Below are positions 40,033 through 50,236 of a stretch of DNA of 64,000 nucleotides, one piece after another. The stretch spans positions 16,275 through 80,274 of the forward strand of contig CAIMDZ010000039.1 of the NCBI GenBank assembly GCA_903839875.1, given 5' to 3'. Below the pieces are notes generated by a model, which had not been told where the DNA came from, ran no database searches, and saw only the letters and a program-made list of their open reading frames with translations. Source of the DNA: an uncultured Bacteroidota bacterium. Lineage in GTDB: Bacteria; Bacteroidota; Bacteroidia; Chitinophagales; Chitinophagaceae. A program made the position numbers and the translations under genes. Numbering within the stretch: position 1 is the stretch's first letter; every line of letters begins with the position of its first letter.

Positions 40033-40115
40033 CAACATTAGCGATGCAGAAATATTCCGGGCCATCACAGCAGCAAAAACTTATCTGCATCATTCAGAAA
40101 CGGTAGTTTGGTGCG
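40033..40115. repeat. Direct repeat, right flank of the DUF1016 islet, overlapping the amidase 3' end
   Basis: See 38458-38539. Confidence 0.92.
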
Positions 40116-40847
40116 TGTTTTCCGGAGGTGTTCTTTGTCGAGGGTTATTGTATGGCAGGCAACTGTAACGGCCTGTTGCCAGATGGTTTCGCCGAGGGGG
40201 CCGAAGACGCTGCTTTCGCCTACATAATTAAACCCCTTGCCGTCTGTGCCTACGCGGTTTACACCCACCACGTAACATTGGTTCTCAATGGCGCGGGCCT
40301 GGAGGAGGGTTTTCCAGGCAAGGCTGCGGGGTTCGGGCCAGTTGGCTACGTAGAGCAGCACATCGTATTCATCGCCCTGGCTCCGGGCCCAAACGGGAAA
40401 GCGGAGGTCGTAACATACCAGCAGGTTGATGCGCCAGCCGTTAACGCTGACGATCAGGCGTTTTTCGCCGCGGGTATAGTGCTTTTCTTCATCGGCATAG
40501 GCAAAGAGGTGGCGCTTGTCGTAAAAACCAATGTGGCCGTCGGGCTGCACCCAGAGCATGCGGTTGAAGTATTTGCCTTCTTCTTCTATGATTAGGCTGC
40601 CGGTGAGAATGCAGCGGTGTCTGACCGCCATATCAGCCATCCATTTTACAGAAGTTCCATCCATAGGTTCGGCCAGCCTTTCGGGCGCCATGCTGAAACC
40701 GGTGCTGAACATTTCGGGGAGGGCTACTACCCTTTTGGGACCGGTAATGCCTGCCAGCATCTTTTCGTATTGCTGCAGATTGGCTGTTTTATCCTCCCAT
40801 ACTATATCTGGCTGAATTATCGTTATATGCAATTGTTCGTTGGGCAT
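40065..40847 (-). CDS. Carbon-nitrogen hydrolase, omega-amidase/YafV-like
   Basis: VVALPEMFSTGFSM; YDKRHLFAYADEEKHYTRG; LLVCYDLRFPVWAR; WPEPRSLAWKTLLQARAIENQCYVVGVNRVG. Confidence 0.93.
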   Translation of the reverse strand: MPNEQLHITIIQPDIVWEDKTANLQQYEKMLAGITGPKRVVALPEMFSTGFSMAPERLAEPMDGTSVKWMADMAVRHRCILTGSLIIEEEGKYFNRMLWVQPDGHIGFYDKRHLFAYADEEKHYTRGEKRLIVSVNGWRINLLVCYDLRFPVWARSQGDEYDVLLYVANWPEPRSLAWKTLLQARAIENQCYVVGVNRVGTDGKGFNYVGESSVFGPLGETIWQQAVTVACHTITLDKEHLRKTRTKLPFLNDADKFLLL

Positions 40848-40961
40848 AACTTAGACCTAAAATTAAATTAAATTTGCAGCAAATATTGCTTTTCGTAACT
40901 GTAATGCTTTTTTAACAACACTATACGAACCTTTTTCTGCATATTTGACCTTTGAATAGAC

Positions 40962-41678
40962 ATGAGAATTACATTTTTTTTGTTTTTACTGCTTTTACCC
41001 GTTATCGCTTTTTGCGGCGATAAGAAGAAACCCAAGCCAATGCCAGTGAGCAGGTGGCGGGAGATAAAGCGGATGAAACCAGACTCGACGGTTGTTTCTT
41101 TTGCCGATACCCTGTTTATTACGTTCAGAGCCAGGGATTCATTTCAATACCATAATAAAAACGGATTTATTTATAATGGCGGGTATACCATTAATGAAGA
41201 TAGCCTGCTGGACTTTGGTACCGCCCGCTATACTATAGTAGTAAGAAAACCAGCCAGCCTGGTACTGATGAATGATCAGGGTATTTATCATTTAGCCAGG
41301 GACTCTTCTGATACGGTAAAAATCATTGTTCTTCAAAAAGATGAAAAGATACTGCCGGTAACCGACATAGACCAGCTGATAGGGCGATGGACGGTGTATA
41401 AGCGCCAGTCGAAAGATACAGGAGGCGGGCAGATAGATAATTCAGTAAACATAAGATCGGCAATGATTACCGGGGCATCTACAGATGGCAAGTTGGGATA
41501 TATTTTTAGCGGCACAGATGGCAGTAAACCATCATGGTACATAAAGAGCCTGGGACCGGAGCAAACCCTGGATTGCTTTGGTAAAAATCATCGGGTTATT
41601 AAAATAATAAAATGCCAGAAGGGAGAAATGATACTGGAGGATGAAGGTATTAAATACTACTTTAAGCAGTTTAAATAG
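40962..41678 (+). CDS. Hypothetical secreted lipocalin-like protein
   Basis: Signal peptide; C-terminal LIGRWTVYKRQSKD...MILEDEGIKYYFKQF. Confidence 0.5.
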   Translation: MRITFFLFLLLLPVIAFCGDKKKPKPMPVSRWREIKRMKPDSTVVSFADTLFITFRARDSFQYHNKNGFIYNGGYTINEDSLLDFGTARYTIVVRKPASLVLMNDQGIYHLARDSSDTVKIIVLQKDEKILPVTDIDQLIGRWTVYKRQSKDTGGGQIDNSVNIRSAMITGASTDGKLGYIFSGTDGSKPSWYIKSLGPEQTLDCFGKNHRVIKIIKCQKGEMILEDEGIKYYFKQFK

Positions 41679-41783
41679 GGTAGTTGGGAATTTCCGGCGA
41701 TGGTAGAGACGCAATGGATTGGGTCTGCTTACTTTTTTTTTGTAATTGATTGAAAATGATATAGTTGTAGCGCTTTCATAAAA

Positions 41784-41826
41784 TTACTCAATATACTGAG
41801 TAATTTTACTCAATACACTGAGTAAA
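41784..41826. repeat. Two tandem hairpins TTACTCA-N6-TGAGTAA
   Basis: ttactcaatatactgagtaa and tttactcaatacactgagtaaa. Confidence 0.85.
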
Positions 41827-41847
41827 TCAATTAATTTGCTTAGAATC

Positions 41848-43497
41848 TTATTTGATCTTTAGTAAATAATAACTCTTCAGCACCTTGCTTCTTGTGGTGG
41901 GATTAAGGAATTCAGGAGTCAGTTCACTTACCTTAAATAGGGTACCTTGTTTTTCCATATCAAATAAAATTCCTTTTTGTTTCAGGTCGTTTAAACCATT
42001 ATCTCCAGTGAGAATATGTTTGGGTGGTCTTGCACTGTCAAAAGAACTGAGTTCGTCCACAAAACCCTGCGCGTAAAAATCCAGTGAATTTAACGGGTCG
42101 TGCATATCATAACATAGTACTTCTTTAGGGTCAATGGAATGATCATGTATGTATCTTCCCACCTGTGATCCCACCTGGTATTTAAGTAAAGTGGTATAAA
42201 GGTGATATGTAACAAAAATATTTACGATGATCATAGTCGAGGCAGGTAACCATAATATTTTCCCATGCAGCTTTTTGCGGAAGGCAAGATACAGCAAGGC
42301 CGAAAAGCACACTGCCCACAAAACAATTAGGGACCAGCCAGCCGGAAATACATACGTAATAAGCGCAAGAGATACCAACAGCAGAACAAAACTAATTGCC
42401 ATAAAGAACGGCAGAATAAATTTGTACAATTTGACGAATTGTTGCTCTTCTACCATCTGAACGAGCAAATGCGAAGTAATAATAGCCGCAAGAGGAAATG
42501 CTACAAAAATATAATGGGGTAGCTGGTAAGCAGATGAACCTAGCGCCAGATAGGCAAGAATAAATCCACCGGTAGTAAGAAATTCCTGGTGGGGCTGCAG
42601 ACGGAATTTTTGCCTAACAAGCTGAATAATATTAATGATCAGGGCCGGAAGGAACAAAAAGATCCAGGGGAGGAACGACCAGACCATGTTAAACAACAGA
42701 AAACTCAGGTCGACATCGTTTTTCCACGGGCTCTCGCCGGTGATGCGGCCGAAACTTTGTGACCAGTAAAAAAACCTCAAGCCTGAAGACCCCTTTATTC
42801 CATTCACGATCTTTTCGGGATGCATATCAAACTGCTGATAAAGTCCGATACTCATGGGTAAGAGGATGATACCAATAATAATAAAACCTAAAAGATAGGC
42901 AGGACGAAAGAAATTGCGCCATTCCCGCTTCAGTATCCAATCGGAACTAAAGCAGAAAACAGGCACTATCAGGGCAATAGGCCCCTTGGTCATCATGCCC
43001 AGACCGATAAAGGCAAACCCCGCCAGCAGGTACCCGATTTTGCATCGTACATACCATTCTTTAATGAGCCAAATGGAAGTAATGACACAACTCATAAGAA
43101 TAGTATCGCAACGAATATCATTTGTCATCAGGAACATTCCCTGGCAGGTGGCAAGTATTAATGCGGCAATTCGCCCGGTAGCTTCGTCATACAATATTTT
43201 TGTTAGCCGGTAGGTGGCATACAGCGCCAGTAATGCAAACAGGATTGAGGGCAATTTATATCCGAAATTACTTACCCCGAATACCTTCATGCTTGTGGCG
43301 CTTGCCCAGAACAGAAAAGGTGGCTTATCCAGGTAATCCATTCCCCGGTCGGTAATATGCAGGTAATCACCGCTTTTCATCATCTCGCGGCTTATTTCTG
43401 CATACTGCGAGGCATCAATATCCATAGTATCCACCCTGATTGCGGTGAAGTATAACAGGACGATCAGAATAAATACCCAAAACGGTACCTTTGGCAT
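41848..43497 (-). CDS. ArnT-like glycosyltransferase, GT39/PMT family
   Basis: DASQYAEISREMMKSGDYLHITDRGMDYLDKPPFLFWASATSMKVFG plus many TM segments. Confidence 0.88.
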   Translation of the reverse strand: MPKVPFWVFILIVLLYFTAIRVDTMDIDASQYAEISREMMKSGDYLHITDRGMDYLDKPPFLFWASATSMKVFGVSNFGYKLPSILFALLALYATYRLTKILYDEATGRIAALILATCQGMFLMTNDIRCDTILMSCVITSIWLIKEWYVRCKIGYLLAGFAFIGLGMMTKGPIALIVPVFCFSSDWILKREWRNFFRPAYLLGFIIIGIILLPMSIGLYQQFDMHPEKIVNGIKGSSGLRFFYWSQSFGRITGESPWKNDVDLSFLLFNMVWSFLPWIFLFLPALIINIIQLVRQKFRLQPHQEFLTTGGFILAYLALGSSAYQLPHYIFVAFPLAAIITSHLLVQMVEEQQFVKLYKFILPFFMAISFVLLLVSLALITYVFPAGWSLIVLWAVCFSALLYLAFRKKLHGKILWLPASTMIIVNIFVTYHLYTTLLKYQVGSQVGRYIHDHSIDPKEVLCYDMHDPLNSLDFYAQGFVDELSSFDSARPPKHILTGDNGLNDLKQKGILFDMEKQGTLFKVSELTPEFLNPTTRSKVLKSYYLLKIK

Positions 43498-43602
43498 AAT
43501 AAGTCAAAAAGTTAAAAGGGAAAACCAAAAAGTGAGCCGACCAAAGTAAAAACAGTTAACACCGGAGTTTTCCGGGAGCAAAAATAACCGCATTTTCAAC
43601 CA

Positions 43603-44625
43603 ATGTTGCAATTAAAATATTATTCTTACGAACTGGCATTTGAATACCCTTTTATCACCAGCCATGGGATGAAGACGCACCAGCCAACATTGATCACATC
43701 TCTTGGCCTGGGAAACCTTACAGGGTATGGAGAAGCGCCTGCAATATCCTACTACAATATTACCGTTCCCCAAATGGTAGAATCGCTTGAGGCAAAACGC
43801 TCAATGATAGAACGGTATGCGCTAACTGACCCCCAAAGGTTCTGGCATTTTCTGCATCATCTTATCCCAGGGCAGCACTTCCTCATTGCAGCATTAGATA
43901 TTGCGGGGTGGGATCTTTTTGCACAAATGCGCAGGCAGCCGTTGTACCAATTATTAAGTATTAAATGGGGCGATACTCCACTCACCGATTATACAATAGG
44001 CATAGATACCCTTGAAAATATGGTTGAAAAGCTTAAAGCCCATCCATGGCCTGTTTATAAAATAAAAATGGGTAGGCCGGACGACCTGGATTGCCTGAGG
44101 GTATTGAGGGCTAATACAGATGCTCCATTTAGGGTAGATGCAAATGAAGGATGGACAATGGAGGAAACAAAGAGATTGTTGCCTGAATTGCAAAAATTGG
44201 GAGTTACGCTCGTTGAGCAACCATTGCCAAGGGAAGAAAATGAGGCAATGATTGAACTAAAGGCCATATCTGCACTACCTTTATTTGCAGATGAAAGTTG
44301 CCGGACTGAAGATGACGTAAAAAAATGTCTGGACGGTTTTCATGGCATCAATATTAAGCTCACCAAATGCGGCGGTATCACTCCCGCTATGAGAATGATT
44401 AAGGATGCCCGAAACCTTGGCATGAAAGTAATGATGGGTTCTATGAGCGAAAGTAGCATAGGTACAGCGGCAATTGCCAATATGTTGCCGCTACTTGATG
44501 AAGTGGATGCTGACGGGCCATTATTGCTGAAAGAAGATGTAGCAGAAGGATTGAAATATGAGCATGGGGTGATAAAATTGAGTGGTGGTAGTGGCCTGGG
44601 GGTAAAGTTTACCGGAAAGCGATAA
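43603..44625 (+). CDS. Dipeptide epimerase, enolase superfamily
   Basis: YKIKMGRPDDLDCLRVLR; FRVDANEGWTMEE; LVEQPLP; ADESCRTEDDVKKCLDGFHGINIKLTKCGGITPA. Confidence 0.9.
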   Translation: MLQLKYYSYELAFEYPFITSHGMKTHQPTLITSLGLGNLTGYGEAPAISYYNITVPQMVESLEAKRSMIERYALTDPQRFWHFLHHLIPGQHFLIAALDIAGWDLFAQMRRQPLYQLLSIKWGDTPLTDYTIGIDTLENMVEKLKAHPWPVYKIKMGRPDDLDCLRVLRANTDAPFRVDANEGWTMEETKRLLPELQKLGVTLVEQPLPREENEAMIELKAISALPLFADESCRTEDDVKKCLDGFHGINIKLTKCGGITPAMRMIKDARNLGMKVMMGSMSESSIGTAAIANMLPLLDEVDADGPLLLKEDVAEGLKYEHGVIKLSGGSGLGVKFTGKR

Positions 44626-44645
44626 TAAAATTATTTTTGAACAAA

Positions 44646-45650
44646 ATGGATTTGCAACAAAACATATCACTAAAGGCCTACAACACATTTGGCATTGATG
44701 TGCCGGCGGAGTATTTTATTAAACTGAAAGATATTGAGACGCTAGTCGAGATAACTTCATTACCTCATCAGAAACACATACTTGGCGGCGGGAGTAATAT
44801 TTTACTTACTCAGCCGGTACGTGGGTTGGTGATCCACAATGAATTGAAAGGTATTGCAATAATCAGGGAAAATGATGAGCATGTCTGGCTACAGGTTGCC
44901 TCAGGCGAGATATGGCATGAGCTTGTTTTATTCGCTGTTAATAAAGGATTAGGCGGAATTGAAAACCTTGCATTGATACCGGGTACAGCAGGAGCTTCGC
45001 CAATGCAGAATATCGGGGCATATGGTGTTGAGGCAAAAGAGACCATAGAAAGTGTAACATTCTGGAGTTGGGCCGACAGATCATTTAGCACCTATGCCAA
45101 TGAGGAATGTGCCTTCGGTTACCGCGACAGCATTTTCAAACAAGAGTTAAAGGATAAGGTGTTTATTACCTCCGTGGTATACAAGTTGAATAAGCATCCC
45201 CAATTTAATACCAGCTATGGAGCTATAGCGCAGGAACTGGAAAGAATGGGTGTTAAGGAATTATCTCCGGCAGCCATCATGAATTCCGTAATAAATATTC
45301 GTATCAGCAAGCTCCCAGATCCGAAACAAATTGGTAATGCCGGCAGTTTTTTTAAAAACCCAACTATTGCTAAAGTGCATTTTGATATTCTCTCCTGCAA
45401 ATATCCGGGGATTCCATCCTACCCTGTTAATGAAAAAATGGTTAAGGTACCAGCTGGCTGGCTGATAGAACAATGCGGATGGAAAGGCTATAAAACCGGA
45501 GAAACCGGTGTGCATGCCAAACAGGCGTTGGTATTGGTAAACTATGGAAATGCAAAGGGCAGTGATATCTGGAAATTATCAGACGAAATTCTCGCCTCGG
45601 TAAAGGAACGGTTTGATATTGAATTGGAAAGGGAGGTGCAGGCTTGGTGA
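44646..45650 (+). CDS. murB: UDP-N-acetylmuramate dehydrogenase MurB
   Basis: NTFGIDVPAEYF; HILGGGSNILL; ENLALIPGTAGASPMQNIGAYGVE; GSFFKNP; AGWLIEQCGWKG. Confidence 0.95.
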   Translation: MDLQQNISLKAYNTFGIDVPAEYFIKLKDIETLVEITSLPHQKHILGGGSNILLTQPVRGLVIHNELKGIAIIRENDEHVWLQVASGEIWHELVLFAVNKGLGGIENLALIPGTAGASPMQNIGAYGVEAKETIESVTFWSWADRSFSTYANEECAFGYRDSIFKQELKDKVFITSVVYKLNKHPQFNTSYGAIAQELERMGVKELSPAAIMNSVINIRISKLPDPKQIGNAGSFFKNPTIAKVHFDILSCKYPGIPSYPVNEKMVKVPAGWLIEQCGWKGYKTGETGVHAKQALVLVNYGNAKGSDIWKLSDEILASVKERFDIELEREVQAW

Positions 45651-45674
45651 CATCAAAAATAAATTTTGAACTGA

Positions 45675-45690
45675 GTATCAAATTTGATAC
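45675..45690. promoter_or_regulatory. Perfect palindrome GTATCAAATTTGATAC at the hicA promoter (putative HicB operator)
   Basis: 16-bp perfect palindrome overlapping TAnnTTTG (TACATTTG, 45688-45695) just upstream of hicA. Confidence 0.65.
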
Positions 45691-45710
45691 ATTTGCAACA
45701 GCTATAGAAT

Positions 45711-45896
45711 ATGAAATCAAGTGAGCTGATTAAAAGAATCAAGTTGGCCGGTTGGGTAGAAATCCGGCAAACGGGGAGCCATAAAATATTCGTCCACAAA
45801 GATTTTAAATATTCAATTCCAGTTGCTGATCATGGTTCAAAAGAAGTGGCCACTGGAACGGCACATTCAATACTAAAAAAAGCAGGACTTAAATAA
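45711..45896 (+). CDS. hicA: HicA family toxin
   Basis: MKSSELIKRIKLAGWVEIRQTGSHKIFVHKDFKYSIPVADHGSKEVATGTAHSILKKAGL. Confidence 0.92.
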   Translation: MKSSELIKRIKLAGWVEIRQTGSHKIFVHKDFKYSIPVADHGSKEVATGTAHSILKKAGLK

Positions 45897-45914
45897 TCAA
45901 CTAATAGTAACAAG

Positions 45915-46325
45915 ATGAAAAAATTAGAAATTATCATAGAAAAAAATGATGGCATCCTATGGGGGCGTGTAGAGACCAAAGGCTGGATGCCTACTCCATA
46001 CGGAAATACTGTTGATGAGGTGATAGAAAATTTAAAAGAACTGGTAAGTGATTATGTTATACATGAAGGAAAAAATGATAAAATCTGGAATAAAATAGAC
46101 TGGAGCAAAGTCGAATTCGATTTTAAGTATGATCTGGTCGCTTTTTTTGAAACATTCAATTACCTGAACTTATCAGCAATATCAGGAAAGATAGGAATCA
46201 ACCGGACTTTGCTGAACCATTACAAGACTGGTTTAAAGTTCCCTTCAGCTAAGCAGGCACAAAAGATTGAAGACGCTATTCATGAATTGGCAAATGAGCT
46301 GGGAAAGATAAAACTCGTTGCATGA
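45915..46325 (+). CDS. hicB: HicB family antitoxin with C-terminal HTH
   Basis: IEKNDGILWGRVETKGWMPTPYGNTVDEVIENLKE; C-terminal SGKIGINRTLLNHYKTGLKFPSAKQAQKI. Confidence 0.88.
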   Translation: MKKLEIIIEKNDGILWGRVETKGWMPTPYGNTVDEVIENLKELVSDYVIHEGKNDKIWNKIDWSKVEFDFKYDLVAFFETFNYLNLSAISGKIGINRTLLNHYKTGLKFPSAKQAQKIEDAIHELANELGKIKLVA

Positions 46326-46459
46326 CCTAATAATCCTTATTCCTTTTGGATAACTTACATGCGGAGTGAGATGGGGGGAATTGCCCTGCACGAGGTTGTT
46401 GGAAGACACCAACAACGGCGGGAAAACCCGCAGGAGGGCGGGAATTTGTCCTACACCTG

Positions 46460-49400
46460 TTACTTCTTAAGAACAGGCAACTTAATGTAAAAAGTAGTTC
46501 CCTCTCCAATTTTGGTTTCAAACCAGATATCACCTTTCCAGAATTCAATAATTTTTTTGGTCATTGCAAGGCCGAGCCCTGTGCCTGAAGATTTAGTGGT
46601 AAAGTAGGGCTGGAATAATTTAACAACCACATCATCTGGTATTCCCTGGCCGTTATCCTTAATAGTTATTATAGCATTTTGATTTTCCGTAATTATAGAT
46701 ACATCTATTTTTCCGTGCCTGTCATCGGGGATTGATTGTTTTGCGTTTTCAAGCAGATTGCTGAAAACACGAAGCAACTGGCTTCGGTCAGAATACACGA
46801 ACAGATTTTCAGGGATGTCTTTAATACTTACTTCTGTGTTTGCGTCATTTCTATAAAGTTCAACGGCTTTGTTAAGCAGTTCGCCTAATTCCAGTTCTTC
46901 AGGCCGGGCCTCCGGCATCTTTGCAAAATTCGAAAACTCAGAGGCAATATAGGAGAGGTTGTCTATTTGCTCTACAATAGAATTGGTTAGTTTATCAGTC
47001 AGTTCTTTTATTTGAGGGTTATCATTTTTCATCTCCTGCCGCAGAAACTGAACATTCAGTTTCATAGGGGTAAGGGGGTTCTTGATCTCATGCGCCACTT
47101 GTCTCGCCATTTCCCGCCATGCGCTTTCCCGTTCACTCTGGGCCAGCATGGCCGCATTCTCTTCTACCTTATTTACCATCTTATTGTATTCGCTTACCAG
47201 CAAACCTATTTCATCGTCATAGGGCCATACAATGCGTTCATTCTTCTGCAGGTTGATGCGTTCAAATTGCTGTATGATAATACTGAATGACTTGGTTATC
47301 CACCGTGTAATAAATACGGTGATCAAACTTGAAAAAAGAAAAATGAATGCATACAGGTTAATCAGGGTTACCACAATATTTGATATCTGGAATTTCAGAT
47401 CTTTTTCTGAGGAGAAGAATGGCACGTTTATATATCCGAATGTTATGCCATGCTCATCCCGTAATGGCTGGTAGGCGGACAAATAATATAAGTAGGCAAT
47501 TCGCTCATCCTGAATATGTATGGATTTACCCAGGTCATTTAACTGATAAAATGCGTCCGGACGCATCCTGTTTGAAATTAATCCCTTGTTATAAATTTCA
47601 TCTTCCGATGTATTCAGTAATACTCCTTTCCGGTTAAATAAATTGATGTCAATTACCTGGCCATTGGCTAATGTAGTAATAAAGGATTTAAAACTATTGG
47701 ACCTGGCAACCGAATCAAACATGGCTTCTGTCTTAAAGGCTTTTACCTGCCTTAGGTTTTCCTGTATTGTTTGCCGGGCCAACTGCATGGCTGACTGAAG
47801 TTTGGCTCTGTTTGAGGTTCCGTATTGAATGCTGAAAAACAGGATCGTCACAAATCCGATAATGATAAAAGATATGAGCACCACACCAAGCATGGAAAAA
47901 TGAACACGCCTTCTAAGAGTCAGGCGGATAAATTTTTCAGAAGAAATTTTGTTGGAAAAGTAGGAAAGGTATAATTGGTACAATAAAATAATTCCGGCAA
48001 GCAGCACCATTATCACAAATAAGTAGGAAAACAAAGTGATCATTTCTATTGCCTGGCTGTGAATGTGAACTATGACAATAGTTCGCTTATCAGAAATTTT
48101 ATAGTATAGTTCCGAAATGTTGTGATTGGTTATGAATACATGATCCTGTTCTTGTTTAAGGGTATCATTCTTCAGATAAGCAGGGAAGGCATAATCATTG
48201 GTTTGTGAATTCAGCTTGCCATTCAGGTACACAGCATAGGTATATTCATTATCATGGGTGCTTTCTTTGGTAGCGCCGGTTTGCAGCAGCTCATTATAAA
48301 CTACAGTTTCGTTCGCTCTTTTTTTCTGGTCGAAATCAATAAATATGTAACCGAGTATTTTATTTATACCTTCCTGATAAACGGGAATGTAAGAGAGATA
48401 AAAATGTCTTTCATGAATGTCCTCCTTGTAAAAAAGATAGGATGTTTTAGTTAGTTCAGATTCTGATTTTTCATCCATCAGAGTGGCGAATCCTTCTGAA
48501 GTATCCTTATTATACAGGCTTCTTCCCGCCGCATCAAATAAATACAGTTTGGATTGATATTTTCCGGTTGTATAACCGCCAAGGTACTGTGCGTCAAAAT
48601 ATTGGTCTAACGTTTTTCTCGACGATGCCGAGGGCCTGCTAAAAAAATTTTTTATCTCAGCATCCTGTTCAATGATCCGGGCAGTTTTATCAAAGAGGGA
48701 TTCCATCATGTTGTCTCTTGGCGGAGACAGTTTTAAATTTACAAAAGCGATCCTGGTAACTTTTTCTTTTTCCTGGTTGAAATATTGAAGAATACCCGTA
48801 CAGAACATGCAGATGAATACTGCCCAGAAGATCATGTGAGGTTCAAAAAGGTCGGACACCAGTGAGAAATTCCGGATATCGAGTAACGGGATAAACAACA
48901 TCAGCCAGCCTAATAACGTCCAGTAAAAAACCCAGTCAAATGGTGCGGGATTTATTTTGAGTTCATTTTGCCTGCCGGTAAGTAAAATTAATAAAACACC
49001 TGTTGCAGCTATTAGCAGGTATTTGACCCACTTATTATGTATCAGTTCCGATAGCTGAACATTGAATAAATAAATTATTAAGCAGGATATGCCTGTAATG
49101 ATCCCTATTACAAGTAACCCGATAATCGTGTAAATATTGATAGAATAATAATGGCTTACATCGAATGAAATGTTGGAATCGAGCACAAGGCTGCGTATGA
49201 TGTTTACAAAAAAATAAGCATACCCAAGCAAGAGGCAAATAAGGATTAAAGCAAGCGGCCACCGGATACTTTTAGTGCTTATTTTGCTGAAGTAGGTCCG
49301 GTACAGGGTATGCCTTGTGATAAAGATCACCAGCCAAAGAACGCAAAGCGTATTGATAAAAAGATCTCCTAATGACCGGAGATAATCACTGGAGGCATAT

Positions 49401-50236
49401 AATGAAGATGAGAAAAAGGTAATTGTTTCGAGGCTGTAGGGCAAACCGTATTTATACAGAAGTAATTTGAAAATGACAACGATCAGAAGCGTAACAATAA
49501 ACCCGGTGAGTGGTGAACGTTTGCGTGTCAGGTAGATAATTATTAACTGCAGCCACCAGATACTGGCAAAGAGGGTGGCAATGAGCAACGAAATGAAAAT
49601 GTAATCAGAATCTGGTATCCATTTTTGGAATTCGTGCAAGTTGAATTCAAGGCTAAAAACCCGTATACCTCCATGGAGTGCAATCGGATAGGCGCCATTT
49701 ACCGGTTGGTCTGCATCAATGATCTTTGTGGTAACCGGTATATTGCCGGAAGCTGCAAAGTGGGATTTCAGATAAACATTTTCCAGCGGATAGGTGATCA
49801 GTACCGGGAACAGGATAACCATTTTCTTATTCCCGCCCAGGTAAGGAAGCCGGACACATTTTTCCAGGAAAACCCCTTTTTCATTTCTTAGTATTACAGG
49901 CCTTGCAATTGCGCTATCATTAAGTTCGGCGATTACAATATTGGTGCTCCAGTATTTTAAGGTATCATTATCAAAGCCATAAATATAGAAAGGAAAACCA
50001 GTCAGTTTTTTTGATTCATTTACTGATAATGAATCAGCGAACATGCGTCGAATAAGCTCCTGCTCACCGGTAAATGCCTTATAAGCATCTTCCCGGTACT
50101 GCACGTCATTGTTCACCATCCTGGCCATTCGTTCAGGCAGCATCGCCTGCTTGCGCTGGAAAAAATAGTAGCTGCTTATGCCCCACAGCGATAAGCTGAG
50201 CAATAACCATCCCCAATATGGATAACGCCTGAACAT
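46460..50236 (-). CDS. Large membrane sensor histidine kinase, NtrY-like
   Basis: Many TM segments; H-box MARQVAHEIKNPLTPMKLNVQFLRQEM; HATPase GQGIPDDVVVKLFQPYFTTKSSGTGLGLAMTKKIIEFWKG. Confidence 0.92.
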   Translation of the reverse strand: MFRRYPYWGWLLLSLSLWGISSYYFFQRKQAMLPERMARMVNNDVQYREDAYKAFTGEQELIRRMFADSLSVNESKKLTGFPFYIYGFDNDTLKYWSTNIVIAELNDSAIARPVILRNEKGVFLEKCVRLPYLGGNKKMVILFPVLITYPLENVYLKSHFAASGNIPVTTKIIDADQPVNGAYPIALHGGIRVFSLEFNLHEFQKWIPDSDYIFISLLIATLFASIWWLQLIIIYLTRKRSPLTGFIVTLLIVVIFKLLLYKYGLPYSLETITFFSSSLYASSDYLRSLGDLFINTLCVLWLVIFITRHTLYRTYFSKISTKSIRWPLALILICLLLGYAYFFVNIIRSLVLDSNISFDVSHYYSINIYTIIGLLVIGIITGISCLIIYLFNVQLSELIHNKWVKYLLIAATGVLLILLTGRQNELKINPAPFDWVFYWTLLGWLMLFIPLLDIRNFSLVSDLFEPHMIFWAVFICMFCTGILQYFNQEKEKVTRIAFVNLKLSPPRDNMMESLFDKTARIIEQDAEIKNFFSRPSASSRKTLDQYFDAQYLGGYTTGKYQSKLYLFDAAGRSLYNKDTSEGFATLMDEKSESELTKTSYLFYKEDIHERHFYLSYIPVYQEGINKILGYIFIDFDQKKRANETVVYNELLQTGATKESTHDNEYTYAVYLNGKLNSQTNDYAFPAYLKNDTLKQEQDHVFITNHNISELYYKISDKRTIVIVHIHSQAIEMITLFSYLFVIMVLLAGIILLYQLYLSYFSNKISSEKFIRLTLRRRVHFSMLGVVLISFIIIGFVTILFFSIQYGTSNRAKLQSAMQLARQTIQENLRQVKAFKTEAMFDSVARSNSFKSFITTLANGQVIDINLFNRKGVLLNTSEDEIYNKGLISNRMRPDAFYQLNDLGKSIHIQDERIAYLYYLSAYQPLRDEHGITFGYINVPFFSSEKDLKFQISNIVVTLINLYAFIFLFSSLITVFITRWITKSFSIIIQQFERINLQKNERIVWPYDDEIGLLVSEYNKMVNKVEENAAMLAQSERESAWREMARQVAHEIKNPLTPMKLNVQFLRQEMKNDNPQIKELTDKLTNSIVEQIDNLSYIASEFSNFAKMPEARPEELELGELLNKAVELYRNDANTEVSIKDIPENLFVYSDRSQLLRVFSNLLENAKQSIPDDRHGKIDVSIITENQNAIITIKDNGQGIPDDVVVKLFQPYFTTKSSGTGLGLAMTKKIIEFWKGDIWFETKIGEGTTFYIKLPVLKK

